Part shown: piece after piece, positions 5,819-13,510 of the stretch | Numbering within the stretch: the stretch's first letter is position 1 | How the letters are laid out: each line of letters opens with the position of its first letter | DNA from: Flavobacteriaceae bacterium | GTDB taxonomy: Bacteria; Bacteroidota; Bacteroidia; Flavobacteriales; Weeksellaceae | Direction: 5' to 3' | NCBI GenBank assembly: GCA_031273305.1 | Contig: JAISSC010000060.1 | Span: forward strand, 1 to 14,201 | DNA length: 14,201 bases | The notes under the pieces: generated by a model | The model's database searches: none | What the model was told of the DNA's origin: nothing | Seen by the model: only the letters and a program-made list of their open reading frames with translations | Position numbers and translations under genes: made by a program

Positions 5819-7978
5819 ATGACAAAAAAGAAGAATAAAATTCCGGCGAAACATACCGCCAAATTACGTGATCTGAAAAGAGAGATTCTCTCTTTATTTA
5901 TGAAAAATCCGAACAAACAATACAATTATAAACAACTATCCGAAGTTTTAAACCAGAGAAATCCCCGACAACGGGAATTAATAATACAGGGACTTCGGGA
6001 ACTGGTCTCGGAGAAACAATTACTGGAGGTGAAAACCGGAAGATACCAGATTAATTTCGAAAAGGAGTCTCTGACGGGAAAGATAGATTTCAGCCAGAAC
6101 GGAAATGCTTATCTTGTTGTTGAAGGATTAGAAAAGGACATTTTTATTCCTAAGGGAAAAACAGGGAAGGCTTTACAGAATGATATAGTAAAAGTAACCG
6201 TACATCAATTTAAGAACCGACGTCCGGAAGCGGTAGTTATTGAAGTGGTTGAGAGGGTTAGAACACGATTTGTGGGGAAATTGGAGTATTCCGCCAATAA
6301 AAACTTCGGATTTGTTGTAGTAAATAAAAACGCCATTAATACGGATATTTTTGTTCCTAAAGAGAAGTTTAAGAAAGCTGAAGACGGACAGGTCGTATTG
6401 GTTGAACTTGTTGACTGGCCGGATAACGCCGACAGCCCGACAGGTAAAATTGTTGAAGTATTGGGAAATCCCGGAGAGAATGAAACAGAAATCCATGCGA
6501 TTTTAGCTGATTATGGTCTGCCTTACGAATTTCCGAAGGAAGTAGAGATAGAAGCCGAGAAACTGGATACTTCCATTACGAAAGAAGAAATTGCCAAACG
6601 TCGGGATATGCGCAAGATAACGACCTTTACCATAGACCCTGCCGATGCAAAAGATTTTGACGATGCCCTTTCCATACAAAAACTGGATAATGGAAATTGG
6701 GAGATAGGAGTTCATATTGCCGATGTTTCTCATTACGTCAAACCCGGAACCATTCTGGATAAAGAGGCTTATTCAAGGGCGACCTCAGTGTATTTGGTAG
6801 ACAGGGTAGTTCCCATGCTTCCGGAAATACTGAGCAATAATGTATGTTCCCTCCGACCTAATGAAGATAAATATACTTTCTCTGCGGTTTTTGAGATGGA
6901 TGAACATGCCCGGATAAAAGACCAATGGTTCGGGAGAACCGTAACCCATTCCGACAGGAGATATACTTACGAAGAAGCTCAGGAGATCATAGAGGGAAAA
7001 AACGGAGACTTTGAGGAAGAAATTCGAACTTTGGATAAACTGGCTAAAACCTTACGGGAACAACGGCTTAAAAACGGAGCTATCTCTTTCGACAAGGTCG
7101 AGGTAAAATTCAAACTCGATGAGGATAAAAACCCGATTGGTGTGTATTTCAAAGTAGGAAAAGACAGCAACCATCTGATAGAGGAATTTATGCTTCTGGC
7201 TAATAAAAAAGTTTCCGAATTTGTAAGTATCAATAAAAAAGGAACTCCGACAGGAAAGACCTTTATCTACCGAATCCATGATGACCCCGATCCGACAAAA
7301 TTACTTTCTCTTAAACAATTTGTGAGTACTTTGGGATATGACATTAATATTACCAACAAGAAAAAGACCTATCAGTCCATTAATAAGTTATTACACGACG
7401 TGAAAGGAAAAGGAGAGGAAAACATGATTGAAACTCTGGCGATCCGCACCATGTCCAAAGCCAAATATTCTACGGAGAACATCGGGCATTACGGACTGGC
7501 TTTTGACTATTACAGCCATTTCACTTCTCCTATCCGTCGTTATCCCGATGTGATAGCCCACCGTTTAATACAGGATTTTCTGGATAAAAAACCCTCTGCA
7601 GACCAAAATGCGGTAGAAGAAATGTCCAAACATTCCAGTGAGATGGAAAAACTGGCAGCAGATGCAGAAAGAGACAGCATCAAATACATGCAGGTCAAAT
7701 TTATGGAGCAACATGTCGGAGAAACTTTTGAGGGGGTTATCTCCGGAGTTACCGATTTCGGAATTTACGTAGAGATCAGGGAATTTGGGGCGGAAGGTTT
7801 AATCAAGTTACGAGATATACGAGACGATGATTACCGGTATGATGAAAAAACCTATTCCGTTGTCGGACAAAGAACCGGAATCCAATATCAGTTAGGCGAT
7901 ACGATCCAAATCAAAGTAGCCAAAGCAAATCTGGAAAGAAAACAACTGGATTTTGAATTGGTAGAAAGCCCGATATAG
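5819..7978 (+). CDS. rnr: Ribonuclease R
   Basis: RNase R is a processive 3'-5' exoribonuclease of the RNB family that degrades structured RNA and helps in rRNA quality control and trans-translation. I prefer the ATG at 5819 (719 residues, MTKKKNKIPAKHTAKL), which gives a typical lysine-rich start; an in-frame GTG at 5804 would add five residues. Domains in order are a winged-helix region (about 12-72), two cold-shock/OB domains (about 78-135 and 148-215), the RNB catalytic domain (about 250-580) and an S1 domain (about 634-716). The metal-binding motif DPADAKDFDDA has aspartates at 273, 279, 281 and 282, close to E. coli numbering. The RNB signature HFTSPIRRYPDVIAHR is at 567-582. It lacks the long lysine-rich tail of E. 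coli RNase R. It is a single gene, convergent with trpA. Confidence 0.97.
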   Translation: MTKKKNKIPAKHTAKLRDLKREILSLFMKNPNKQYNYKQLSEVLNQRNPRQRELIIQGLRELVSEKQLLEVKTGRYQINFEKESLTGKIDFSQNGNAYLVVEGLEKDIFIPKGKTGKALQNDIVKVTVHQFKNRRPEAVVIEVVERVRTRFVGKLEYSANKNFGFVVVNKNAINTDIFVPKEKFKKAEDGQVVLVELVDWPDNADSPTGKIVEVLGNPGENETEIHAILADYGLPYEFPKEVEIEAEKLDTSITKEEIAKRRDMRKITTFTIDPADAKDFDDALSIQKLDNGNWEIGVHIADVSHYVKPGTILDKEAYSRATSVYLVDRVVPMLPEILSNNVCSLRPNEDKYTFSAVFEMDEHARIKDQWFGRTVTHSDRRYTYEEAQEIIEGKNGDFEEEIRTLDKLAKTLREQRLKNGAISFDKVEVKFKLDEDKNPIGVYFKVGKDSNHLIEEFMLLANKKVSEFVSINKKGTPTGKTFIYRIHDDPDPTKLLSLKQFVSTLGYDINITNKKKTYQSINKLLHDVKGKGEENMIETLAIRTMSKAKYSTENIGHYGLAFDYYSHFTSPIRRYPDVIAHRLIQDFLDKKPSADQNAVEEMSKHSSEMEKLAADAERDSIKYMQVKFMEQHVGETFEGVISGVTDFGIYVEIREFGAEGLIKLRDIRDDDYRYDEKTYSVVGQRTGIQYQLGDTIQIKVAKANLERKQLDFELVESPI

Positions 7979-8005
7979 AAGATATTCAGGTAGTTAGAAT
8001 ATGAA

Positions 8006-8040
8006 AAAACTCAAAAAACTATATTAGTTTTTTGAGTTTT
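8006..8040. terminator. Bidirectional intrinsic terminator between rnr and trpA
   Basis: AAAACTCAAAAAACT (8006-8020) and AGTTTTTTGAGTTTT (8026-8040) are perfect 15-base complements around the loop ATATT. On the plus strand the stem ends in T4; on the minus strand it runs into six T. It lies 28 bases after the rnr stop and 21 after the trpA stop, so it can end transcription from both sides. Confidence 0.85.
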
Positions 8041-8061
8041 CAGGTTCAATAATTGAGTTTT

Positions 8062-8835
8062 TTATTCCTCTATATTTTTCTTTAAGCTATCAACCGCCGT
8101 TTTTATATCCGGAGATTCTTTCAACAAAGTAATAAATTTACTTCCGATAATCGCTCCGTTCGCATTGGCTTGTGCTGCTTCCAGAGTTGCCTTGTTAGAA
8201 ATCCCGAATCCTATTAATCGTGGATTTTTCAGATTCATGGCGTTGATATTCTTGAAATAGTCCTGCTTTTTTTCATCAAAACTTTTTTGTGCACCGGTTG
8301 TGGAAGCGGAAGAAACCATGTAGATAAATCCGTCCGTATGTTCATCTATCAGTCGGATGCGCTCTTCCGATGTTTCAGGTGTGATAAGCATTATGATTTT
8401 AATATCATACTTGTCTGCAACAGGTTTGTATTCCCGAATGTAATCATTAAAAGGCAAATCCGGAATGATCGTTCCGTCTATTCCTGTTTCTGCACATTTT
8501 TTACAGAAATTTTCAAAACCATATTGCATTATAGGATTCAGGTATCCCATCATAATCAGGGGGATAGTGGTTTCCTTACGGATGTCTTTCAGTTGCTCAA
8601 AAAGTACTTTCAAACTCATTCCATTCTTTAATGCCTGAGTTCCGCTTTCCTGAATGGTTGGTCCGTCTGCCATCGGGTCGGAAAAAGGTATTCCCACTTC
8701 TATCAAATCCACGCCGTTTTTTTCCAGTTCCTTAATAATTTCAACCGTATCCGTCAACTTGGGATAGCCGGCGGTGAAGTAGATGGAAAGTATATTTTTT
8801 GGGTTTCTTATAAAAAGCTGTTTAATTCTATTCAT
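8062..8835 (-). CDS. trpA: Tryptophan synthase alpha subunit
   Basis: TrpA cleaves indole-3-glycerol phosphate to indole and glyceraldehyde 3-phosphate, and passes the indole to TrpB through a tunnel. The 257-residue TIM-barrel protein is of normal length. Both catalytic acids are visible: Glu46 in GVDLIEVGIPFSDPMADGP and Asp57 in the same block. Other family motifs are SIYFTAGYP (17-25), MMGYLNP, PDLPFNDY, and the phosphate-binding SSASTTGA and IGFGIS segments. The start overlaps the end of trpF by eight bases (8828-8835), implying coupled translation. It is the last gene of the operon and is followed by the terminator hairpin. Its partner gene trpB is at the opposite end of the operon. Confidence 0.98.
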   Translation of the reverse strand: MNRIKQLFIRNPKNILSIYFTAGYPKLTDTVEIIKELEKNGVDLIEVGIPFSDPMADGPTIQESGTQALKNGMSLKVLFEQLKDIRKETTIPLIMMGYLNPIMQYGFENFCKKCAETGIDGTIIPDLPFNDYIREYKPVADKYDIKIIMLITPETSEERIRLIDEHTDGFIYMVSSASTTGAQKSFDEKKQDYFKNINAMNLKNPRLIGFGISNKATLEAAQANANGAIIGSKFITLLKESPDIKTAVDSLKKNIEE

Positions 8836-9457
8836 CTCTCAATATTTTTACAAATTTATCTATTAATTGAATGTTCTTTAATCCGGGTTCCAGTTCAAAC
8901 CGACTGTTCAAATCCAGTCCGTACAATTTCGGATGCCGTATTTGTTTTATCTCATCCGCATCTTCCGAAGATATTCCTCCGCTAAGGAAAAAAGGAGTTT
9001 TTCCCCGATAGGAATCTAATATGCTCCAGTCAAATTTTTCCCCCGAACCTCCATGTTGTGATGTTTTCGTATCAAAAAGAAAATAATCGCACACGTTCTT
9101 ATATTTTTCCGTCTCACTGAAATCTGAGACTTCCGAAACATTAAAGGCTTTAATAATAAAGACTAAAGGATTCTTCTTTTTGATTTGTTTGCAATATTCA
9201 ACGGATTCTTCGCCATGCAATTGAACGTAGTCCAGTTTATACGTAGTAATTTTTTCCGATAAGGAATACGGGTCTTCATTTACAAATACTCCTACCAACC
9301 AGGTTCTTCCGGGCAATATTTCCAGTGCCTCAGGGTTCAGGTCTCCTGCATAACGCGGGGATTTTGGATAAAATATCAATCCCATATAGTCAAAAGGCAA
9401 TGTTGCCAATTCTAAAATATTATCCGGATTTTTCATCCCACAAATTTTTATCTTCAT
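8828..9457 (-). CDS. trpF: Phosphoribosylanthranilate isomerase
   Basis: TrpF performs the Amadori rearrangement of N-(5-phosphoribosyl)anthranilate, the third step of the pathway. The protein has 209 residues, the usual size for a stand-alone TrpF. The N-terminal KICGMKNPDNI supplies the general-base cysteine at residue 6, and FLFDTKTSQHGGSGEKFDW supplies the catalytic aspartate at 129. YVQLHGEE (78-85) and the phosphate-binding end LSGGIS and YGLDLNSRFE (179-188) are also present. It is separate from trpC, unlike the TrpC-TrpF fusion of E. coli. It starts 12 bases after trpC and overlaps trpA. Confidence 0.97.
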   Translation of the reverse strand: MKIKICGMKNPDNILELATLPFDYMGLIFYPKSPRYAGDLNPEALEILPGRTWLVGVFVNEDPYSLSEKITTYKLDYVQLHGEESVEYCKQIKKKNPLVFIIKAFNVSEVSDFSETEKYKNVCDYFLFDTKTSQHGGSGEKFDWSILDSYRGKTPFFLSGGISSEDADEIKQIRHPKLYGLDLNSRFELEPGLKNIQLIDKFVKILRDE

Positions 9458-9469
9458 TTCCTCTCGATG

Positions 9470-10258
9470 TTATTTTTTTTCCAGTTCTTTAATAAATTCA
9501 CCTAAAGCCTTACCCGGATTGGGAGTTTTCATAAAATTCTCTCCCATCAGAAAGCCTTTATATCCTGCTTGTCGTAATTCTTTTACCGTTGAGGTAGAAG
9601 AAATGCCGCTTTCTGAAATTTTCACAACGTTATCCGGGATTTTATCCGCTAAATCAAAAGAGATTTTCACATCGGTGACGAAGCGGGTTAAATCGCGGTT
9701 GTTTACACCTACTACATCCACAGTGTCCGTAATGTGCTCCAACTCTTTTTCATTATGAATTTCCAACAGCACATCCAATTCCAACTCTTTTGCCTTCACT
9801 GCTAATTCCTGTGTCCTCTGGGGAGTCAATGCGGCAGCAATCAATAAAATAGCTCCTGCTCCGTAAACTTTAGCCTGATATATTTGATATTCATCAATCA
9901 TAAAATCCTTACGAAGCAGAGGTGTGGTGGTTAAGCCTGACGCTTTTTCCAAATCCTGCAAGGTTCCCCCGAAGAAATTCAGGTCGGTAAGAATTGAAAT
10001 TGCGCTCGCTCCGTTTTGGGAATAAAAAGGGATTACCTCGTCCACTTTAGCCTCCCTGAATATCCAGTCACGTGAGGGAGACCTGCGTTTAAACTCGGCG
10101 ATAATCCCGGTAGGAGACTTTTGTAATGCTTCTTTAAAAGAAGATACTTTTTTCACGTGCTTTATCTTATTCTCCAACTCCTGCAAGGAAACCTGCTGTT
10201 TTTGCTGTTCTACTTCTACCTGCTTATGGGCTATGATTTTATCTAGTATATTGGTCAT
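9470..10258 (-). CDS. trpC: Indole-3-glycerol phosphate synthase
   Basis: TrpC decarboxylates and closes the ring of CdRP to form indole-3-glycerol phosphate. The 262-residue length is normal for the monofunctional enzyme. The substrate-binding and catalytic motif IIAEFKRRSPS lies at 52-62 with Lys57. It is followed by LLRKDFMIDEYQI (catalytic lysine), LLEIHNEKEL (glutamate), VGVNNRDL (asparagine) and KISESGIS (glutamate, serine), all in the expected order along the barrel. Its ATG overlaps the stop of the upstream chorismate mutase-like gene (ATGA, 10255-10258), so TrpC translation is probably coupled to that small gene. trpF follows 12 bases later. Confidence 0.97.
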   Translation of the reverse strand: MTNILDKIIAHKQVEVEQQKQQVSLQELENKIKHVKKVSSFKEALQKSPTGIIAEFKRRSPSRDWIFREAKVDEVIPFYSQNGASAISILTDLNFFGGTLQDLEKASGLTTTPLLRKDFMIDEYQIYQAKVYGAGAILLIAAALTPQRTQELAVKAKELELDVLLEIHNEKELEHITDTVDVVGVNNRDLTRFVTDVKISFDLADKIPDNVVKISESGISSTSTVKELRQAGYKGFLMGENFMKTPNPGKALGEFIKELEKK

Positions 10259-10506
10259 TGATTTAATTTTTTCTTTTCTTGTTCAATAAAGGCAGAAATC
10301 ATAACTCGGTATATTTTCTCTACAATGTCAGGATTAATATTTTCGTTTTTTGCCAGATTTCTTGTTTTGTTAAATTTTACTGCCTGATCTACATAAAAAC
10401 TTCTCTCCGAAATTAATTTAATAAGTTCTTCATCTATCCTGTCTATATTTTGACGGATTTCGTCTAATGTACTGCAATGTTTTTTATCCTTATTACTTTT
10501 AGTCAT
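10255..10506 (-). CDS. AroQ-type chorismate mutase/PchB-like small protein, internally shortened
   Basis: The 83-residue, probably all-helical protein resembles AroQ-class chorismate mutases of the PchB-like branch. CSTLDEIRQNIDRIDEELI (11-29) matches the first helix, and SERSFYVDQAVKF (33-45) its end, with the expected active-site arginines at 18 and 35. INPDIVEKIYRVMISAFIEQ (57-76) matches the last helix. Against PchB as I recall it, about 17 residues are missing after residue 48, covering the stretch with the arginine equivalent to Arg51 of the E. coli enzyme, and the loop lysine position reads Asn46-Lys47. Family members convert chorismate to prephenate or split isochorismate; with this gap, activity is doubtful. 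It lies 19 bases after trpD and overlaps trpC by four. At 10261-10500, 65 of 240 bases are G or C (27%), lower than spots I counted in its neighbours. It is either a degenerate enzyme or one with a changed role. Confidence 0.75.
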   Translation of the reverse strand: MTKSNKDKKHCSTLDEIRQNIDRIDEELIKLISERSFYVDQAVKFNKTRNLAKNENINPDIVEKIYRVMISAFIEQEKKKLNQ

Positions 10507-10525
10507 TCCCGATATAAAACGAAGG

Positions 10526-11524
10526 TCAACTGTTCAATTCTAAAAATTTACTAAAGGTTTTTTTAGCCTTTCCGCTTTCCAATGCTTCCTTTGCCTGATT
10601 AATGCATTCTTCTATGGATAAGGACGGATCTATGGTCTGAATGGAAAAGGCTGAATTGGCTAATACTGCATTCTTTTGAGCTTCGGTTGCCGTATTGTTC
10701 AACACATTATCAAAAATACGAGAGGCTTCTTCCGGAGTTTTTCCTCCATCCAAATCTTTTTGACTGCATCGGTTCAGACCTATATCTTCAGGGGAAAATA
10801 TAGCCTCTCTCTGTTTATTTATCACTTTAAAACTATCGGTGAGTGATATTTCATCATACCCATCCAGGCTGTGTACTACGGTGTAATCGCAATCGGTATT
10901 CTGATACATATAATAGTACAAACGTGCCATTCTCAGGTTAAACACTCCTAACACGTTCTTTTTGGGTTTTATGGGATTTACCACCGGTCCGAGCATATTG
11001 AAAAAGGTGCGTACTCCCAGTGCTTTTCGTACCGGAGCTACTACTTTCATGGCATTGTTGAATAAAGGAGCGTGGAGATAAGCGATATTTGCCTGATCCA
11101 TAGACCTTTCCAGTTTACTTACATCCGGAGTGAATTTTACCCCGTGCTGTTCCATTACATTGGAGGCTCCACTTACGGAAGTAGCTCCGTAATTTCCGTG
11201 TTTGGCTACCTTATATCCTGCGCTTGCTACCACAAAACAGGATAAAGTCGAGATGTTGAAGGTGTTTTTGTTGTCTCCTCCGGTTCCTACAATATCTATC
11301 GGGTCATATTTCTGTAAGGGCGAGACATCTGCGCACAAACTGAGAAGGGCATCACTGAATCCGAAAAATTCATCTATGCTGATGCTTCTCATCAAGAACA
11401 CGCTGATAAAGGCTGCTATCTGGGATTCGTTGTATTCACCTGCTGCCATTTTGGTAAGTATCTCTCTGGCTTCCTCCCGGTTGAGGTACTGATGTTCGAA
11501 TAATCTGTTTAGTATTTGTTTCAT
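10526..11524 (-). CDS. trpD: Anthranilate phosphoribosyltransferase
   Basis: TrpD transfers phosphoribosyl from PRPP to anthranilate. The protein has 332 residues, typical of a stand-alone TrpD not fused to TrpG. The N-terminal helical part carries LFEHQYLNREEAREILTKM. The PRPP-binding glycine-rich motif GTGGDNKNTFNIST is at 80-93 and KHGNYGATS starts at 108; the metal-binding pair is in DGYDEISLT. A conserved C-terminal region includes NTATEAQKNAVLANSA. Its ATG overlaps the trpG stop by four bases (11521-11524). The chorismate mutase-like gene follows after 19 bases, the longest gap in this operon. Confidence 0.97.
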   Translation of the reverse strand: MKQILNRLFEHQYLNREEAREILTKMAAGEYNESQIAAFISVFLMRSISIDEFFGFSDALLSLCADVSPLQKYDPIDIVGTGGDNKNTFNISTLSCFVVASAGYKVAKHGNYGATSVSGASNVMEQHGVKFTPDVSKLERSMDQANIAYLHAPLFNNAMKVVAPVRKALGVRTFFNMLGPVVNPIKPKKNVLGVFNLRMARLYYYMYQNTDCDYTVVHSLDGYDEISLTDSFKVINKQREAIFSPEDIGLNRCSQKDLDGGKTPEEASRIFDNVLNNTATEAQKNAVLANSAFSIQTIDPSLSIEECINQAKEALESGKAKKTFSKFLELNS

Positions 11525-12108
11525 GGCTTTCCTGTTTTTACTGAATTTTCTAAAAAGTTTTTTATTATGATACAGCCTTTAGGGGTAAGTATTGATTCCG
11601 GATGAAACTGTACTCCGTGCACATCGTATTCTTTATGTCTTAAAGCCATGATCTGTCCGTCGTCATCTTCTGCCGTAATGGTCAGGCATTCCGGGAAATT
11701 CTCCCTGCTTACTATCCATGAGTGGTATCTTCCGACTTCTATGGGAGAAGTGATAGTATTAAAAATATAGTCTTCTCCTATAATATTCGCCTGAGAGGCA
11801 ATTCCGTGATAAACATTTTCCAGATTCGTTAACTGCGCTCCGAAAGCCTCCCCCAGAGCTTGTTCTCCCAAGCATACTCCCAATATGGGCTTCTTCGGGG
11901 CATATTCTTTAATCAACGGAAGCAACAAACCTGATTCGGAAGGAATCCCGGGACCCGGAGAAAGGATGATCTTATCGTATTTTTCTACTTCTGATAATTC
12001 TATCCGGTCGTTCCGAATTACATCTACCTCTTTATATCCTAATTCTTTTACTAAATGAACCAAGTTGTAGGTAAAAGAGTCGTAATTATCAAATATCAGT
12101 ATTTTCAT
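11521..12108 (-). CDS. trpG: Anthranilate synthase component II (glutamine amidotransferase)
   Basis: TrpG hydrolyses glutamine and channels ammonia to TrpE. The 195-residue class I glutamine amidotransferase has the complete triad: Cys79 in GVCLGEQ, and His169 and Glu171 in GVQFHPESILTPKG. The N-terminal DNYDSFTYNLVHLVKELG (7-24) and LSPGPGIPSESG (49-60) are typical of TrpG/PabA. The residue three after the catalytic cysteine is glutamate, where many relatives have histidine; the triad is unaffected. Because pabA is often the same gene, it could also serve p-aminobenzoate synthesis, but its position between trpE and trpD supports TrpG. It starts five bases after trpE and overlaps trpD by four. 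Confidence 0.96.
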   Translation of the reverse strand: MKILIFDNYDSFTYNLVHLVKELGYKEVDVIRNDRIELSEVEKYDKIILSPGPGIPSESGLLLPLIKEYAPKKPILGVCLGEQALGEAFGAQLTNLENVYHGIASQANIIGEDYIFNTITSPIEVGRYHSWIVSRENFPECLTITAEDDDGQIMALRHKEYDVHGVQFHPESILTPKGCIIIKNFLENSVKTGKP

Positions 12109-12113
12109 TTGTA

Positions 12114-13505
12114 TCAGTTTTTTAACGTTCCTGCTAGGTCTACGGCTTTTTTAAGTGCTCCTAGTTTGTTGTTTACTTCCTGAAGTTCATCTTCGGGATT
12201 GGATTTGGAAACAATTCCTGCACCTGCCTGATAGTACAGGGTATTGTTTTTGCTTAGAAAAGAACGAATGGTAATAGCCTGATTTAAATCTCCGTTCAGT
12301 CCGATATATCCGATACACCCTCCGTAGGCTCCTCTCATATGTTTTTCTATATCCTGAATCAGTTGCATTGCCCGTACTTTTGGTGCTCCGGATAAGGTTC
12401 CTGCCGGAAAGGTGTCTGCAAAGACCGAAATACTGTTCTTTCCGCCATCTACCACACCGCTCACTCTTGAAACCAGGTGAATCACATGGGAAAAGAACTG
12501 TACGCTTTTATAGAAATCTACTTTTACGTCATGGCAATTGCGGCTTAGGTCATTTCGAGCTAAATCCACCAACATTACATGTTCGGCATTTTCTTTTTCA
12601 TCTTTCAGTAATTTTTCGGAAAGCAACCGGTCTTTTTCATCGTCTCCGGTTCGTTTGTAGGTTCCTGCGATAGGGTCTATATAAGCTCTTCCGTTGGAAA
12701 TTTTACAGTGAGTTTCCGGAGATGATCCGAAAATACGGAATGAGCCGAAATCAAAGTAAAATAAATAGGGCGACGGATTGACGGAACGCAACGCACGGTA
12801 TACTTTAAAATCATCTCCTGTAAATGTTTGTGAATAACACCGGGACAGTACGATCTGGAAAACATCTCCTCTTTTGCAGTGGGCAATTCCTCTTTTTACT
12901 GCCTGTTTGTATTCTTCATCGGTGATAAGTGAATTTTCGTCTCCTTTAAGTGTAAAGTTATAGGATGCAAAATTATTGTTCTGCAACAAGGCTTCCAGTT
13001 CTTCTATCTTACTGGTTTCTCCCTCTGGCACATTTTCTACGATGGTCAGTTCGTTCTTCAAGTGATTGATAACCAAGATAAACCGATAAAAAATATAATA
13101 AAATTCGGGAATATCCGCATTTTCCAGTTTTTTGTTTTCCGGGTCTACGGCTTCAAAGTAGCGGATGCTGTCATACGAGGCATATCCGAAGAAACCGTTA
13201 AATTTTGTTGTGTTTTTCCCCTGAATCTTGAAAGTTTTTATAAAGTCGTCAAATTCCGTAGTAAGGGGTTTTGTTAATTCCGAAGTTTCTATTTTCTTAT
13301 TAACTTCTGTGGTTACTTCTTTATCCTGAACTTTAAACCGTGCTATGGGGTCTAATGCGATAAAAGAAGAACTATCCTCTCCTCCGTGAAAGTCGGAACT
13401 TTCCAATAAGGCAGATTCAGGATATACATCCCGTATCTTCAGGTAAATGCCTACCGGAGTTTGTAAGTCCGCCAGTAATTTCTTTGTATTAATTTGAATA
13501 TTCAT
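12114..13505 (-). CDS. trpE: Anthranilate synthase component I
   Basis: TrpE converts chorismate and ammonia to anthranilate and pyruvate, the committed step. The protein is 463 residues, normal for the family. The N-terminal domain has the LLES motif at 33-36, which in characterised TrpE enzymes forms part of the tryptophan feedback site, so allosteric inhibition is likely retained. The catalytic domain shows FQIVLSR (216-222), IFGSSPET (258-265), DPIAGTYKRTG (277-287), AEHVMLVDLARNDL (307-320), DTFPAGTLSGAPKVRAM (364-380), YGGCIGYIG (394-402) and QAGAGIV (426-432). It lies five bases after trpB and five before trpG. PabB is the main alternative, but LLES and the neighbours favour TrpE. Confidence 0.97.
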   Translation of the reverse strand: MNIQINTKKLLADLQTPVGIYLKIRDVYPESALLESSDFHGGEDSSSFIALDPIARFKVQDKEVTTEVNKKIETSELTKPLTTEFDDFIKTFKIQGKNTTKFNGFFGYASYDSIRYFEAVDPENKKLENADIPEFYYIFYRFILVINHLKNELTIVENVPEGETSKIEELEALLQNNNFASYNFTLKGDENSLITDEEYKQAVKRGIAHCKRGDVFQIVLSRCYSQTFTGDDFKVYRALRSVNPSPYLFYFDFGSFRIFGSSPETHCKISNGRAYIDPIAGTYKRTGDDEKDRLLSEKLLKDEKENAEHVMLVDLARNDLSRNCHDVKVDFYKSVQFFSHVIHLVSRVSGVVDGGKNSISVFADTFPAGTLSGAPKVRAMQLIQDIEKHMRGAYGGCIGYIGLNGDLNQAITIRSFLSKNNTLYYQAGAGIVSKSNPEDELQEVNNKLGALKKAVDLAGTLKN

Positions 13506-13510
13506 TGGTA

